Assembly: GCF_000626715.1 (NCBI RefSeq)
Contig: NZ_AQRA01000001.1
Coordinates: 744,001-808,000 of the forward strand
Source: Aquimarina atlantica
Lineage (GTDB): Bacteria; Bacteroidota; Bacteroidia; Flavobacteriales; Flavobacteriaceae
Direction of reading: 5' to 3'
DNA length: 64,000 nt
Below, one piece after another: positions 8,068-17,596 of the stretch; the first letter of the stretch is position 1; each line of letters opens with the position of its first letter. The notes beneath the pieces are model-generated. The model made no database searches. It was given only the letters and a program-made list of their open reading frames with translations, and was not told the DNA's origin. A program made the translations under genes and the position numbers.

Positions 8068-9876
8068 TTAAAAATTATCTGCTGCTAAAGCGGCAATTTC
8101 ACTATCGGTTAGCACTTTATTAAAAAACAATATATCATCCATAGCGCCAAAAAACCTCTCTCCGTTTCCTTTATCCATCGAACCTATAGCTATGATTTCA
8201 TAATTTGGTGTATTAGGATTAATACTTGAGGTATTACTTGATGATTCTTCTATATGCTGTCCATTAATATATATTTTAATTACCGATCCATTTTCTACGG
8301 TTAATGCCACATGAGTCCATATATCTTTATTAATAACACCTCCATTTGTATTGGTGTTTGTACTCACAGCAGATGAAGATATAGATTCCTGATATTTTGC
8401 CTCTAAAGTATTTTGCCCAAATACTCCCCCCTTAATAGATAAATTATACAAAGGAGTCGTAGTGCTATTGTTTTTACCCAAGAGCGTACCAAAACTAGTA
8501 CCACTTCTGTTCACCCACATCGAAACTGTAAATGATAAATTTGAGCCTGTAAGTATATTAGGAATTGTAAAATGTCCACCATTAAATCCACCCATTCCAA
8601 ATTGATATGCTCCATTAGTTATTCCGTGTCTATCTGTAATACTAGTTAATGTTCCTTCCTCAGAACCATGATTTCCATGGGTTGTTGCATCCTGTACATT
8701 ACCGTCTAATCTATATTCTGCTATCAAACCGGTTGAATCAATTTTTAGATCATTTAAGTTTATGGTAATAGTAGATTGACTTGTAGACTGGCCTACTGAA
8801 GCTGTATAGGTTGCGGTTACTGTTGTATTTCTCTCATAATCAAACAGATTTGCATCTGCAACAGTTAACACTCCTGTAGAAGCATCTATAGCTAATGCTC
8901 CAGACGGTGTCTGACTAGATAACGCGTAGGCAATAGTACCATCTGTGGTTGTAGCCGATACAGTTCCCAGATTTTGATTAGCTGTCGGGTTTTCATCAAT
9001 AGCCGTTATAAAATCTTGAGTAGTGACCACTTGTTCTACTCTAAAATTAGTACTACTAACCCCTATTTGATCATTTACTTTTACCGAAATCTTACCAGTT
9101 GTAGCTCCTGCTGGCACATTAACGGTTAATGATGTAGCGGTAGCAGCACTTACCGTAGCGATAGTCTCGTTAAATTTCACTTCATTATCTGCTGCCGTGG
9201 TGCTAAAATTTGTACCTGTAATAATTACTTCTGTATCTTTTGCACCTACCTCTGGAGAGAATGAGCTTATTGTCGGAGGAAAAATTACAATAAAATCTGT
9301 AGTACTCATTACTTCCTGTCCATCAACTTTTATTACTATTTTCCCTGTAGTAGCTCCTTCCGGAACAGTTACTGTTAACGAATTTGATGTAGCCGCACTT
9401 ACCGTAGCTGCTATACCATTAAATTTCACTTCATTACCAGTTGTGACTGTACTAAAATTTGTGCCTGTAATAATTACTTCTGTACCTATTATCCCTTCTT
9501 TTGGAGAAAATGAAGTGGCTGTCGGCGGTAGCACTACAGTAAAGTCTGTAGCGGTTGTCGCTTCTAGTTCTCCAACTTTCACTGCTATTTTTCCTGTGGT
9601 AGCTCCTTCAGGAACCGTTACACTTAGAGAAGTTGCTGTAGCTTTATTCACAGTAGCAGCCACACCGTTAAAATTCACCTTATTATTTGTTACTATAGTA
9701 CTAAAACCACTACCCGCTATAGTAACTTCCTCCCCCACTTTTGCCAGAGCTGGAGTAAAATTACTAATCTTAGGAGGAAGGATTACATCATCATCATCAC
9801 TTTTGCAAGATAATACGCATATGATTGAAAACACGGTCATCATTACTAGCCATACTTTGTTTTGTCTTTTTTTCAT
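8068..9876 (-). CDS. Surface lipoprotein with three IPT/TIG domains, a cadherin-like domain and a LamG domain
   Basis: A 602-residue protein. A lipoprotein signal (VLSCKSDDDD, Cys at about 24, acidic export signal) is followed by three near-identical IPT/TIG repeats (about 35-115, 116-197, 198-280; each with VTVPEGATTGKI-like strands), a cadherin-like segment (TAIDENPTANQNLGTV...LTVADANLFDYERN, about 285-375) and a C-terminal concanavalin/LamG domain (about 385-590). It probably binds glycans or other surface ligands. The repeats make the antisense strand open over about 700 bp, which is an artefact. Confidence 0.85.
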   Translation of the reverse strand: MKKRQNKVWLVMMTVFSIICVLSCKSDDDDVILPPKISNFTPALAKVGEEVTIAGSGFSTIVTNNKVNFNGVAATVNKATATSLSVTVPEGATTGKIAVKVGELEATTATDFTVVLPPTATSFSPKEGIIGTEVIITGTNFSTVTTGNEVKFNGIAATVSAATSNSLTVTVPEGATTGKIVIKVDGQEVMSTTDFIVIFPPTISSFSPEVGAKDTEVIITGTNFSTTAADNEVKFNETIATVSAATATSLTVNVPAGATTGKISVKVNDQIGVSSTNFRVEQVVTTQDFITAIDENPTANQNLGTVSATTTDGTIAYALSSQTPSGALAIDASTGVLTVADANLFDYERNTTVTATYTASVGQSTSQSTITINLNDLKIDSTGLIAEYRLDGNVQDATTHGNHGSEEGTLTSITDRHGITNGAYQFGMGGFNGGHFTIPNILTGSNLSFTVSMWVNRSGTSFGTLLGKNNSTTTPLYNLSIKGGVFGQNTLEAKYQESISSSAVSTNTNTNGGVINKDIWTHVALTVENGSVIKIYINGQHIEESSSNTSSINPNTPNYEIIAIGSMDKGNGERFFGAMDDILFFNKVLTDSEIAALAADNF

Positions 9877-10496
9877 TTTAGGTTTCCTTATAATTTATAT
9901 ATTCCGAATTACATAATGAATTTAAGATGACGAAATTAGATATATGCAAGTGCTGTAAATTGATTATTTTTTATTCGTTGAACTTTAGAAGACATTCGAC
10001 GCTACTTATTTGATATTTGAAATTAACACACCTTTTTTATATAAAGGAAGGTTACCTAAATAAATCAGGTGTTGATATCGCTCAATATACACTTGAGCGA
10101 ATCATAATATAGTATTTCAAGAATTTTATCTCGTATCGGGAAAATTGTGTGAAAGGCTCTAATACTTAGAATTGTAAAAATAGAGCCGAAATGATTGATA
10201 TATCTATAATAAGAGGAGCATTCTATTAAACCATTACTGTATAGGAAATAACAAAATCGTTATCTCAATAAATCGTATCGAATTTTCATATAAGCTATTT
10301 GAAATCACCTCAATGTGATATAAAACAATCAGCTTATACGCATAAAAGTGCAATAAAACACCTATAAATGTTACATTTTAAATATTAGCAATTACTTAAT
10401 TTCGACATCAAAGTAATGTATACATCTTAATCCTATTCCTCACAAATAACAAAACATATGTAAAAAACTACTTTCTCTTAAAACCAAACTCAACAC
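9877..10496. other. 620-bp intergenic region
   Basis: No convincing gene. It contains a palindrome CGCTCAA...TTGAGCG near 10079-10099 and a TAATTTCG element (10397-10404) that could be a -7 box for the following small gene; no matching -33 element was found. Confidence 0.35.
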
Positions 10497-10727
10497 ATGT
10501 TACATTTACAAAAAGCAATTCATACTTATATAGCTCAGTTTACCACTACACAATTATCTAATATTGGAACTATAAAAAACTACTATAGCATTCATCTCAT
10601 TAAAGATAAAATCATCATAAAGGTTATTGTTCAAAAAAAACTTTATCCTTTATCCATACCAATCAATGACTCATTATCAGAAATAGATATTGACCGAATT
10701 CTCATTAAAAACCATAGAGGTAAATAA
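10497..10727 (+). CDS. Small hypothetical protein upstream of the isocyanide cluster
   Basis: A 76-residue basic, Ile/Lys-rich protein with no recognisable motif or signal. It lies 208 bp before the isocyanide synthase gene on the same strand. It could be a real small gene or a chance frame in AT-rich DNA. Confidence 0.35.
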   Translation: MLHLQKAIHTYIAQFTTTQLSNIGTIKNYYSIHLIKDKIIIKVIVQKKLYPLSIPINDSLSEIDIDRILIKNHRGK

Positions 10728-10935
10728 GATTTCTATCTAATACGGCTATCTCCTAACCCTAAAAAACCTTAGAGGATTTGGGGCACAAAATATCAAATTC
10801 GTTGCTGGTGATAACTAAAGTACAATATATGGAATTTAAAACCTACTACATTTTTAAACCCAATCTTATGACTTTCTCTTAAACAAACAACTACAAATAA
10901 TATTAAACATAAATCAACTTAAACTATTTAAAACC

Positions 10936-11910
10936 ATGAATTTATTACAAGACGACATTACTATTTCTATAAAAAAAGAGCAATCTTCTCTAGCCAAAAA
11001 AATTTTCAATATCATAATGAATTATAGTCATTTAAAAGTTTTCAATGTCGAAATTACTTTTGATGATCCAGATGTAAATTTTGCAGTCCAAAATCACTTA
11101 AAAAAAATAAATTCATTTATCCATAAAAATGAGCCAATCCGACTAATCTTACCTGCTTTTCCTGCAAAATCTCCCAACCGGGAAAAAACCTTAGGAATCA
11201 AACCCGATTTGGGAGAATTTCTGGGGCTAAAACGTCTTAATAAAATATGTTCGCAGATTCAACAAATTTATACTCCGGGAGCAAAAGTTGTTATCTGCTC
11301 AGACGGAAGAGTCTTTAGTGATATTGTTCAAGTCAATGATGATGATGTTACGACTTATTCTGAAGCACTAAACGATATGATTAAACAAGAAAACATAAAC
11401 TATTTAGAAACTTTCAATTTAGATAATGTCTTTCCAGAATTATCATATGATGAAATGAGATATGAATTAAGTAATAATTATGGTGAAAGTATAGAAGAAG
11501 TAAAATATAATGTAAAGCATCAAGAATCAGAGAAAAACTTATTTAATGGTTTACACAAGTTTGTATATGAAGACATGTCTGTATTAAATAAAGAATTAAG
11601 TAAGAATCAATTAAAAAAACAATCAAAGGAAATAGCGTACCAAGTAATTCAAAGAAGCCATTCCTGGAGCGATCTAGTAGCAAAATTTTTCCCTGAATGC
11701 ATCAGAATTTCTATCCATCCACAAAAACTAAACACTGGAAAAATAGGTATTCAATTAGTAAAATGTAATCATAATTGGGGTACTCCTTGGCACAATGTTG
11801 TTTTGTTAGATGAAGAAGGTTATAAATTAGTAAAAAACAAAGAGGCAAAAGAAATGGGAGCAGAATTAACCTCTTCACAAAAAGGATATTCCTTTTATTC
11901 AATGGTATAA
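10936..11910 (+). CDS. isnA: Isocyanide (isonitrile) synthase, PvcA/IsnA/DIT1 family
   Basis: A 324-residue enzyme with family landmarks LPAFPAKSPNREKTLG (about 74-89), PDLGEFLGLKRL, PGAKVVICSDGRVFSD (about 114-129) and HPWHN-like GTPWHNVV near the C-terminus. This family converts the alpha-amino group of tyrosine or tryptophan into an isonitrile using ribulose-5-phosphate as carbon donor. It is followed 34 bp later by the oxygenase that usually finishes the vinyl isonitrile, so the two form a canonical IsnA-IsnB pair. Substrate choice (Tyr or Trp) cannot be read from the sequence. Confidence 0.93.
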   Translation: MNLLQDDITISIKKEQSSLAKKIFNIIMNYSHLKVFNVEITFDDPDVNFAVQNHLKKINSFIHKNEPIRLILPAFPAKSPNREKTLGIKPDLGEFLGLKRLNKICSQIQQIYTPGAKVVICSDGRVFSDIVQVNDDDVTTYSEALNDMIKQENINYLETFNLDNVFPELSYDEMRYELSNNYGESIEEVKYNVKHQESEKNLFNGLHKFVYEDMSVLNKELSKNQLKKQSKEIAYQVIQRSHSWSDLVAKFFPECIRISIHPQKLNTGKIGIQLVKCNHNWGTPWHNVVLLDEEGYKLVKNKEAKEMGAELTSSQKGYSFYSMV

Positions 11911-11943
11911 TAATCTCATTCATTAAATAAAAAATTAAATAAT

Positions 11944-12759
11944 ATGGAAACAAATAGTTTAAATACATTACCACAAATAAAAGCCAAACCAATACTTCCT
12001 TTTGGTACAATTATACAAGCTAACGAAAACGGTCAACTTACTGATTTATCTATAAAAGATTTAACAGAAATCATACATCAAGAAAAAGTTGTACTTCTAA
12101 AAGGGTTTCGACCTATGGAGTCTAATAATATGCTAAACTATGCAAAACGGTGGGGAGATCTTCTCGAATGGAATTTTGGGCATATTTTAAATTTAGAAAT
12201 TAAAGAAAATGCCAATAATTATCTATTCACAAAAGGAAATGTTCCTTTTCATTGGGATGGAGCATTTGCAAATTCTGTACCCTCATTTTTATTTTTTCAA
12301 TGTTTAAAAGCCAATATTAATACACATGGTGGAGAAAGTACATTTTGTGATACTCAAAAAGTATTAGAAAAAGCTAGCCCACAAGAATTAAAATTATGGA
12401 AAAGTATCACCATTACATATAGCACAGAAAAAAATGCTCATTATGGTGGGAAAATAACACAAAACCTTGTTCATTTTGATGAGCATCTCGGTAAAGATGT
12501 AATACGATTTGCAGAACCTCTAAATGAAGAAAGTGTACAACTTAACCCCATACAGATTGAAATATCAGGGTTTTCTACAAATGAACAAAACAATTTTTTA
12601 AAAAGCTTCATACCTAAATTATATGAATCAGATGTATGTTATCAACATAGATGGGAAACAGGAGATTATTTACTAATCGATAATTTATCACTATTACACG
12701 GAAGAAATCCTTTAAAAGATAATATAGATCGCTATTTACAACGAATACATATTTTATAA
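11944..12759 (+). CDS. isnB: Fe(II)/2-oxoglutarate-dependent oxygenase, PvcB/IsnB (TauD) family
   Basis: A 271-residue TauD-fold enzyme. The iron facial triad is visible as His103 and Asp105 (FHWDGAF) and distal His252 (LLHGRNPL), with a 2-oxoglutarate-binding Arg near 263-267. PvcB-type enzymes desaturate/decarboxylate the isonitrile acid made by PvcA to a vinyl isonitrile. Spacing of 21 bp to the halogenase-like gene implies one operon. Confidence 0.9.
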   Translation: METNSLNTLPQIKAKPILPFGTIIQANENGQLTDLSIKDLTEIIHQEKVVLLKGFRPMESNNMLNYAKRWGDLLEWNFGHILNLEIKENANNYLFTKGNVPFHWDGAFANSVPSFLFFQCLKANINTHGGESTFCDTQKVLEKASPQELKLWKSITITYSTEKNAHYGGKITQNLVHFDEHLGKDVIRFAEPLNEESVQLNPIQIEISGFSTNEQNNFLKSFIPKLYESDVCYQHRWETGDYLLIDNLSLLHGRNPLKDNIDRYLQRIHIL

Positions 12760-12780
12760 ACCACAAATAATAGACTAATT

Positions 12781-14565
12781 ATGACACATAGAGAATATGA
12801 TATTATAATCATGGGAGGCGGCCCCTCTGGATCCATATTGGGTGCATTACTAACCAAAAAAAGCAATCTAACAGTAGCAATTTTCGAAGAAGATGAATTT
12901 CCCCGTGAAAAAATAGGAGAGTCATTTGCCCACCCTATAATTCCTATTTTGGAAGAGTGTGGAGCACTTCAAAAAGTTTTGGATAGTGGTTGCTGGATTA
13001 AAAAGTTTGGAGGAATTTTTGATTGGGATAACAAAACTCCTAAAACTACTTTCTTTGATATGTTAAACTATGTAGAAGATGGTGTTCATCGTTGGGCCAT
13101 ACATACAGATAGAGCAGAATTCGATAAAATCTTATTAGATCATGCACAATCATCTGGAGTTGATGTATTTGAAAAAAATAAAATAGAAGAGTATCGTTAT
13201 GAGAACAATATCGGAACTGTTACATTAGAATCTGGTCAGGTCATAAATTGTAAAATTTTTGTAGATGCATCTGGTAGAAGAAATACGGTAATCCCGACAA
13301 CACGAAAGAGTTATCTTTCAGAATATAAAAACTTAGCCGTTTGGAATCATTTTATTGGAGGGAAACCGGCTCAAACTCTTGAAGGAAATTGGAACATCTT
13401 TAATAAAAATAATCAATCCCCAGTTGCTTGTTTCGCTTTTGAACATGGTTGGATTTGGTATATTCCTATTCCTAAAATGATAAACAAAGAAAGAACAATT
13501 GTATACTCATTAGGAATCATTACTGATCCAAAATTAATAAAAACTCTAAATAAGGATTTAAAAGACCCTGAACAATTTTTTGATTTTATAAAAACAGTTC
13601 CAAGATTAAAAGATCTTATTAAAGATGCAAAACCTATAAATGATGAAATTAAAGTGCTATCCAACTATTCTATGATTCAAGAAAAATTTTGTGACTTTGA
13701 TGAAGGCTGGATAATGGTAGGAGATTCTGCTTATTTTGTTGATCCTCTTTTTTCTTCGGGTGTTGCTTTTGCTGGTGGTATGGCTTCAACTGCTTCTTTA
13801 TTAATAAGATCGACACTAGATGATAAAAATCTTACCAATGAAATGAAAAAAGATGTGTGGCATGATTATGATGAAGAATGGCATAAGATTGCTCACTCTT
13901 TTGCTCTATCTATAGATCAATGGTATCACGCCATAGCCAAATCTAACCCACAAAGTATTTTTTGGAATAAAAGAAATGTACTTACTTCTGATCTAGGCAT
14001 TAAAGATGAAACTTTTCATGCATTGGTAGATACTGCTTTAAATCAAGATCTTTTAACATTGCTAACTTCTGGTTCTTTCAAAGAAGAAGATTTGGATACC
14101 GATGGTAGGTTTTTAAAGAGATTATCAGAATTAAATCGATCTGAACCTTCTCTCTCTGATGTATTATCATTAGACGAAAATGTATATATTAGAGATGGTT
14201 TTTCTATTGATATCCCTGGTTTCAAAGCAAGTATCCCTCCTATGGAGATTCCTGAAGAACTAAAAAAAGCTATTGCAACATATTGGAAAGATCCTATTAA
14301 AAATGCAGATGCAGCTCCTTCAGGAATTGAACATCTAATCCCTTGTTCAAGATTTACTAAAACAGGGCTTGATAAAAATAAAGAAATTAGATTTGTAGAT
14401 CAAAGAACAGGAGGTAAAGCACTATTTGATTTATTAAAACGACAACCTGTTTCGTATAGTGAATTAAAAGACAAACTCAGTGTATCACAATTAACTTTAC
14501 TTAAAAATCTAATATTAGAAGGTATGGTAAATGTGCAAAAAGAATCTCTAATAGAAGTTAAATAA
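12781..14565 (+). CDS. FAD-dependent halogenase-like monooxygenase
   Basis: A 594-residue protein: FAD-binding GGGPSG (12-17), EFPREKIGES (39-48), Lys75 in the KFGGIFDW segment at the position of the halogenase catalytic lysine, the halogenase signature GWIWYIP (about 222-228) and GDSAYFVDPLFSSG (about 313). Residues about 530-590 look like a winged-helix/PqqD-like tail (GGKALFDLLKRQPVSY...LKNLILEGMV). Flavin halogenases of the phenol/pyrrole class chlorinate or brominate aromatic rings. Next to isnA/isnB it could halogenate an aromatic isonitrile. A non-halogenating FAD monooxygenase remains possible. Confidence 0.78.
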   Translation: MTHREYDIIIMGGGPSGSILGALLTKKSNLTVAIFEEDEFPREKIGESFAHPIIPILEECGALQKVLDSGCWIKKFGGIFDWDNKTPKTTFFDMLNYVEDGVHRWAIHTDRAEFDKILLDHAQSSGVDVFEKNKIEEYRYENNIGTVTLESGQVINCKIFVDASGRRNTVIPTTRKSYLSEYKNLAVWNHFIGGKPAQTLEGNWNIFNKNNQSPVACFAFEHGWIWYIPIPKMINKERTIVYSLGIITDPKLIKTLNKDLKDPEQFFDFIKTVPRLKDLIKDAKPINDEIKVLSNYSMIQEKFCDFDEGWIMVGDSAYFVDPLFSSGVAFAGGMASTASLLIRSTLDDKNLTNEMKKDVWHDYDEEWHKIAHSFALSIDQWYHAIAKSNPQSIFWNKRNVLTSDLGIKDETFHALVDTALNQDLLTLLTSGSFKEEDLDTDGRFLKRLSELNRSEPSLSDVLSLDENVYIRDGFSIDIPGFKASIPPMEIPEELKKAIATYWKDPIKNADAAPSGIEHLIPCSRFTKTGLDKNKEIRFVDQRTGGKALFDLLKRQPVSYSELKDKLSVSQLTLLKNLILEGMVNVQKESLIEVK

Positions 14566-14629
14566 TTTTTCATTCAAAGTAAATTTATCCTGAGCAAGCC
14601 TTGGGGTATTAAACTCTCCTAGAATAAAA

Positions 14630-14670
14630 AAGAGTTCTCAGAGATAAAAGCACCTATCTCTGGAACTCTT
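14630..14670. terminator. Strong hairpin between halogenase and HAD genes
   Basis: A 16-bp stem with one bulged T (arms 14630-14646 and 14655-14670) around an 8-nt loop. The T-run follows the stem on the minus strand; on the plus strand the stem is followed by seven A. It therefore looks like a terminator for leftward transcription, or a structured leader 18 bp before the HAD start. Confidence 0.6.
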
Positions 14671-14687
14671 AAAAAAACAATTGTTAT

Positions 14688-15368
14688 ATGTCGATAAAAA
14701 AGAAATACGATGGGATCATTTTTGATTTAGATGGAACGCTCTTAAATACATTGGGAATATACACTCATATCATGAATGAGCTTATGAAGAAAAACAATTT
14801 CCCTACCCATACCTTAAAAAATTATCGTGAGTTTATTGGAAATGGAACTAAAAATCTTATAGTACAATCAATTCCTACAAAAGATAGAGATGAAAAATTA
14901 ATAGAGGATTTATTAAGTGAGTTTCGTTTAATGTATGAAAATTTGTATACTCAACATTCTGAAGTATATGTAGGTATTTTGGAGATTTTAGAAGAGTTAA
15001 AATCAACTGGAATAAAATTAGCTCTATTATCTAATAAATTTCATGATTTAACATGTAAATGTGCAAGTCATTTTTTCCCAAATATCAAATTTGATCATAT
15101 TATTGGTCAATCAGACGTACATAAAAAACCAGACCCAAAGGGTATTTTAGATATTTCACATTCTCTCAAAATATCTTTAGATCGATTGGTGTTAATTGGA
15201 GACACGGAAGTAGATTTAGTTACTGCTAAAAATGCAGGTATTGACAGCATTGCCATTACCTGGGGTTTTAGAAATGAAGAAAAATTGATGCCATTATCTC
15301 CAAACTATTTAGTAAGAAGCTCTAATGACTTAAAACAACTGTTACTAGATCAATATCTAGTGTTATAA
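14688..15368 (+). CDS. HAD-superfamily phosphatase (Gph/PGP-like)
   Basis: A 226-residue HAD hydrolase: motif I DLDGTLLNT (about 10-18), motif II LLSNK, motif III Lys in HKKPDP and motif IV GDTEVDL. The helical cap (about 20-90) places it with phosphoglycolate phosphatase-like enzymes. It follows the halogenase gene after a hairpin, so it may be a late cluster gene or independent. Confidence 0.82.
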   Translation: MSIKKKYDGIIFDLDGTLLNTLGIYTHIMNELMKKNNFPTHTLKNYREFIGNGTKNLIVQSIPTKDRDEKLIEDLLSEFRLMYENLYTQHSEVYVGILEILEELKSTGIKLALLSNKFHDLTCKCASHFFPNIKFDHIIGQSDVHKKPDPKGILDISHSLKISLDRLVLIGDTEVDLVTAKNAGIDSIAITWGFRNEEKLMPLSPNYLVRSSNDLKQLLLDQYLVL

Positions 15369-15523
15369 AAAAGATATTACTCCTTTTTCTAGTAACTAAA
15401 TTTTGTAGTAACATTAATTAATAAACAAACCCTCTATCAATACCTACCATTCAACCCCATGCTATGAAATATCATTGAGTTTATTTTTTATAATCTAGTG
15501 ATACCTGTAGTTTCTCGTTTTAC

Positions 15524-16303
15524 CTATATACTATGCTTTATGATTCTATTAATAATTTCAGCAGTTTCAAGGGGTTTTTCTAAGGGAAACAAATGTCCTT
15601 CATTAAGTTCTATTATATCAAAATTTCGAAGGTTGCTTTTCCACCACTTAGCATCAGATTTTTTAAACATCTTGCTTTTATTGCCATATATTAGTGTTCC
15701 ATTTAATTTGTGAATTCCTCTTGGTAACTTGGTATATGTAGAACTATATATCTCGGCTTCAATTTCTTTACTAAACGCTAGTTCAAAACCATTTTCAGAT
15801 TCTTTCAAACCATATTCAATAAAGTCGTTAAAACATTGGTCATTAAATTGTTGAAATAGTTGTTTACCTTTAAAGTATTCGTAGGCTTCTTGTTTTGTTT
15901 CAAAAAAAGATTTCCTCTTTAATGTTCGTTTCGCAGGTCCAATATTATTTGCTAATCCAAGTATTTTCATTAAATGTATCAGTTTTCTTTTCCAGGGATG
16001 ATAAAGAATCGGTTCTATTACTATCACTTTTCTGAAAAGCTGCGGCTTAATAGAAGCTGCTATTAGTAGCAAAACTCCGCCAGTAGAATGTCCAATGCCA
16101 ATTACCGGTTCTTCGAACTTTTGCTCTATAGAATCAATTACTTCTAAAGCCAGGTTTTCGAGATTTCCATTTAGTTTGAATTGATTATGCCCCATTAATT
16201 CGACATAATTTATATCAGCATTTTCTATTGCGTTTAAAAGATGATTGAAACATTTTCCCGGAAAACCATTTGAGTGAGCAAACTGTATTAAATTCCTATT
16301 CAC
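15524..16303 (-). CDS. Alpha/beta hydrolase
   Basis: About 259 residues from the GTG at 16303 (VNRNLIQFAHSNGFPG). An ATG at 16390 would extend it but overlap the upstream gene by 59 bp. Features: oxyanion region FAHSNGFPG, nucleophile elbow GHSTGG, acid region LIYGNKSKMF and catalytic His in NEGHLFPLEKP. It is a serine-type esterase/lipase-like enzyme of unknown substrate, outside the attC array and without flanking sites. Confidence 0.78.
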   Translation of the reverse strand: MNRNLIQFAHSNGFPGKCFNHLLNAIENADINYVELMGHNQFKLNGNLENLALEVIDSIEQKFEEPVIGIGHSTGGVLLLIAASIKPQLFRKVIVIEPILYHPWKRKLIHLMKILGLANNIGPAKRTLKRKSFFETKQEAYEYFKGKQLFQQFNDQCFNDFIEYGLKESENGFELAFSKEIEAEIYSSTYTKLPRGIHKLNGTLIYGNKSKMFKKSDAKWWKSNLRNFDIIELNEGHLFPLEKPLETAEIINRIIKHSI

Positions 16304-16331
16304 TTTTCTAGACTTGTATTGTGCACCTGTA

Positions 16332-16709
16332 CTATTTCTTTTCTTCACGCAAAATTTTCTCCATTTTACGACCTCTTGCCAATTCATCAATCAGTTTTTC
16401 CATACGTCTACATTGTCTATACAATTCAAATTCATCCTCTATTTCTTCAATTCGATAACCGCAAACAACTCCTTTAATCAAGTGCGCGTTGGGATGTATT
16501 TTAGCTTTTTGAAAAAATGTTCTAAAAGTTACTTTTTCATCAATAAGTGCTTGTAAAGCATCTTGATCAAAACCAGTAAACCATTTAATTACTTGGTTGA
16601 GTTCTTCTTTTGTTCTACCATTTTTCTCTAATCTATTTAGGTAAAGTGGATAAATGGATGCAAATATCATATTAGCAACCTTTTCATTTTTTTCAGCTGT
16701 AACTTTCAT
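16332..16709 (-). CDS. DUF2200-family protein
   Basis: A 125-residue protein matching the DUF2200 pattern: VANMIFASIYPLYLNRLEKNGRTKEEL, ITWFTGFDQ-like IKWFTGFDQ, FFQKAKIHPNAHLIKGVVCGYRIEEI and a C-terminal basic helix. The family is widespread and uncharacterised. It is the last ordinary gene before the cassette array. Confidence 0.85.
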   Translation of the reverse strand: MKVTAEKNEKVANMIFASIYPLYLNRLEKNGRTKEELNQVIKWFTGFDQDALQALIDEKVTFRTFFQKAKIHPNAHLIKGVVCGYRIEEIEDEFELYRQCRRMEKLIDELARGRKMEKILREEKK

Positions 16710-16830
16710 TTTATCTGATTTTTAATTAATTGCTGTTAATGGTCTTGACTATGATTTTGGTGTGTCACTAGGCCCCTATTAAATTTATAGTCATTTAATG
16801 TTTTATATTTTTGGTTTGTTTAAATCTCTC

Positions 16831-16949
16831 TATAACAGTATAAACTATAATTTCGTTGCAGAATCATCAGTAGGAATATCCTACAGAGAAATCGATTGTA
16901 TTCTATAGTTTTGACTCTTTGCTACAATGAATTATAGCTATTACTGTAC
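16831..16949 (-). repeat. attC-like site 1, degenerate array end (family F)
   Basis: Arms CTATAATTTCGTTGCAG and CTACAATGAATTATAG pair with one extra T. The right core has decayed (ACTGTAC where GTTGTAC is expected). It resembles site 38 and marks the distal end. A second, weaker palindrome (GTCTTGACTATGA / TTATAGTC) at 16741-16793 may be a still older relic. Confidence 0.6.
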
Positions 16950-16956
16950 ATTGTAC

Positions 16957-17400
16957 TTAACTTTTGTCAGTTATACTTTTAATTTTTCCATTCTCAAACT
17001 CGAATTCTGATTTACCCATCAATTGTAGAATATCTCCAGTTTTCATTCCATTTGGTAAATCAACTGCTAGTACTGCCTTATAATCAATTCCAACGGTAAC
17101 CTTCGAATTATTAAATTCCCAGAATTCAACAGTTTGTTTTCTTTCTGTAAAGTATTGTTTTGCCAATTCTGCTTGTTTTGTAAATTCCTCTATTCCTTCA
17201 GTTCTCAATTCCACATTTCCGTTTGATACATTTTCAAAAACAACATTTTCGGTCAAATCTTTTGTCATTCCATTAATGTCAAAATCATTGTATGCCTTTA
17301 TATAGTTTTCAATCACTTTTTTTTGTTGTTTATTCATGTTTTTTTCTGTTTGGCAACCCATAGTTGAGATTAATACACTAATCAGTAATAATTTTTTCAT
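16957..17400 (-). CDS. Cassette 1: NTF2/SnoaL-like lipoprotein
   Basis: About 147 residues from ATG 17400, chosen because it gives a lipoprotein signal (MKKLLLISVLISTMGC); upstream ATGs at 17418 and 17469 are in or next to the attC. The body KKVIENYIKAYNDFDINGMTKDLTENVVFENV and EFWEFNNSKVTVGIDY read as a SnoaL/NTF2-like cone fold, often a small-molecule binding or isomerase scaffold. Specific function unknown. Confidence 0.7.
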   Translation of the reverse strand: MKKLLLISVLISTMGCQTEKNMNKQQKKVIENYIKAYNDFDINGMTKDLTENVVFENVSNGNVELRTEGIEEFTKQAELAKQYFTERKQTVEFWEFNNSKVTVGIDYKAVLAVDLPNGMKTGDILQLMGKSEFEFENGKIKSITDKS

Positions 17401-17424
17401 TCCATAAAGATGCTTCATATAGCA

Positions 17425-17591
17425 CACAACGTTTAATTTAGTTGTTGTATCAGCGCAAAATGTTACCAAGCCAGCGACTTTTTCTACACATTGGTTACTA
17501 GCTTTTACTTTCTACAAGCATTGTACTTTACCAAAAATACGAGAACCTTTTGATTGATCACTTATCTGCTATGAGTATATATATTGTTGTA
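17425..17591 (-). repeat. attC-like site 2 (family A, diverged)
   Basis: Left core CACAAC, right core GTTGTA. The inner sequence (GCGCAAAATGTTACC..., ACTTTACCAAAAATAC...) is the family A body with substitutions. Confidence 0.8.
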
Positions 17592-17596
17592 ACACG

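Noticed and set aside
9197-9916. Long plus-strand frame opposite the IPT/LamG lipoprotein
   Set aside because: Antisense shadow of repetitive IPT coding sequence; the minus-strand gene has a lipobox and clear domains.
15524-16709. Alpha/beta hydrolase and DUF2200 genes as further cassettes
   Set aside because: Same strand and close to the array, but no attC-like site lies between or left of them.
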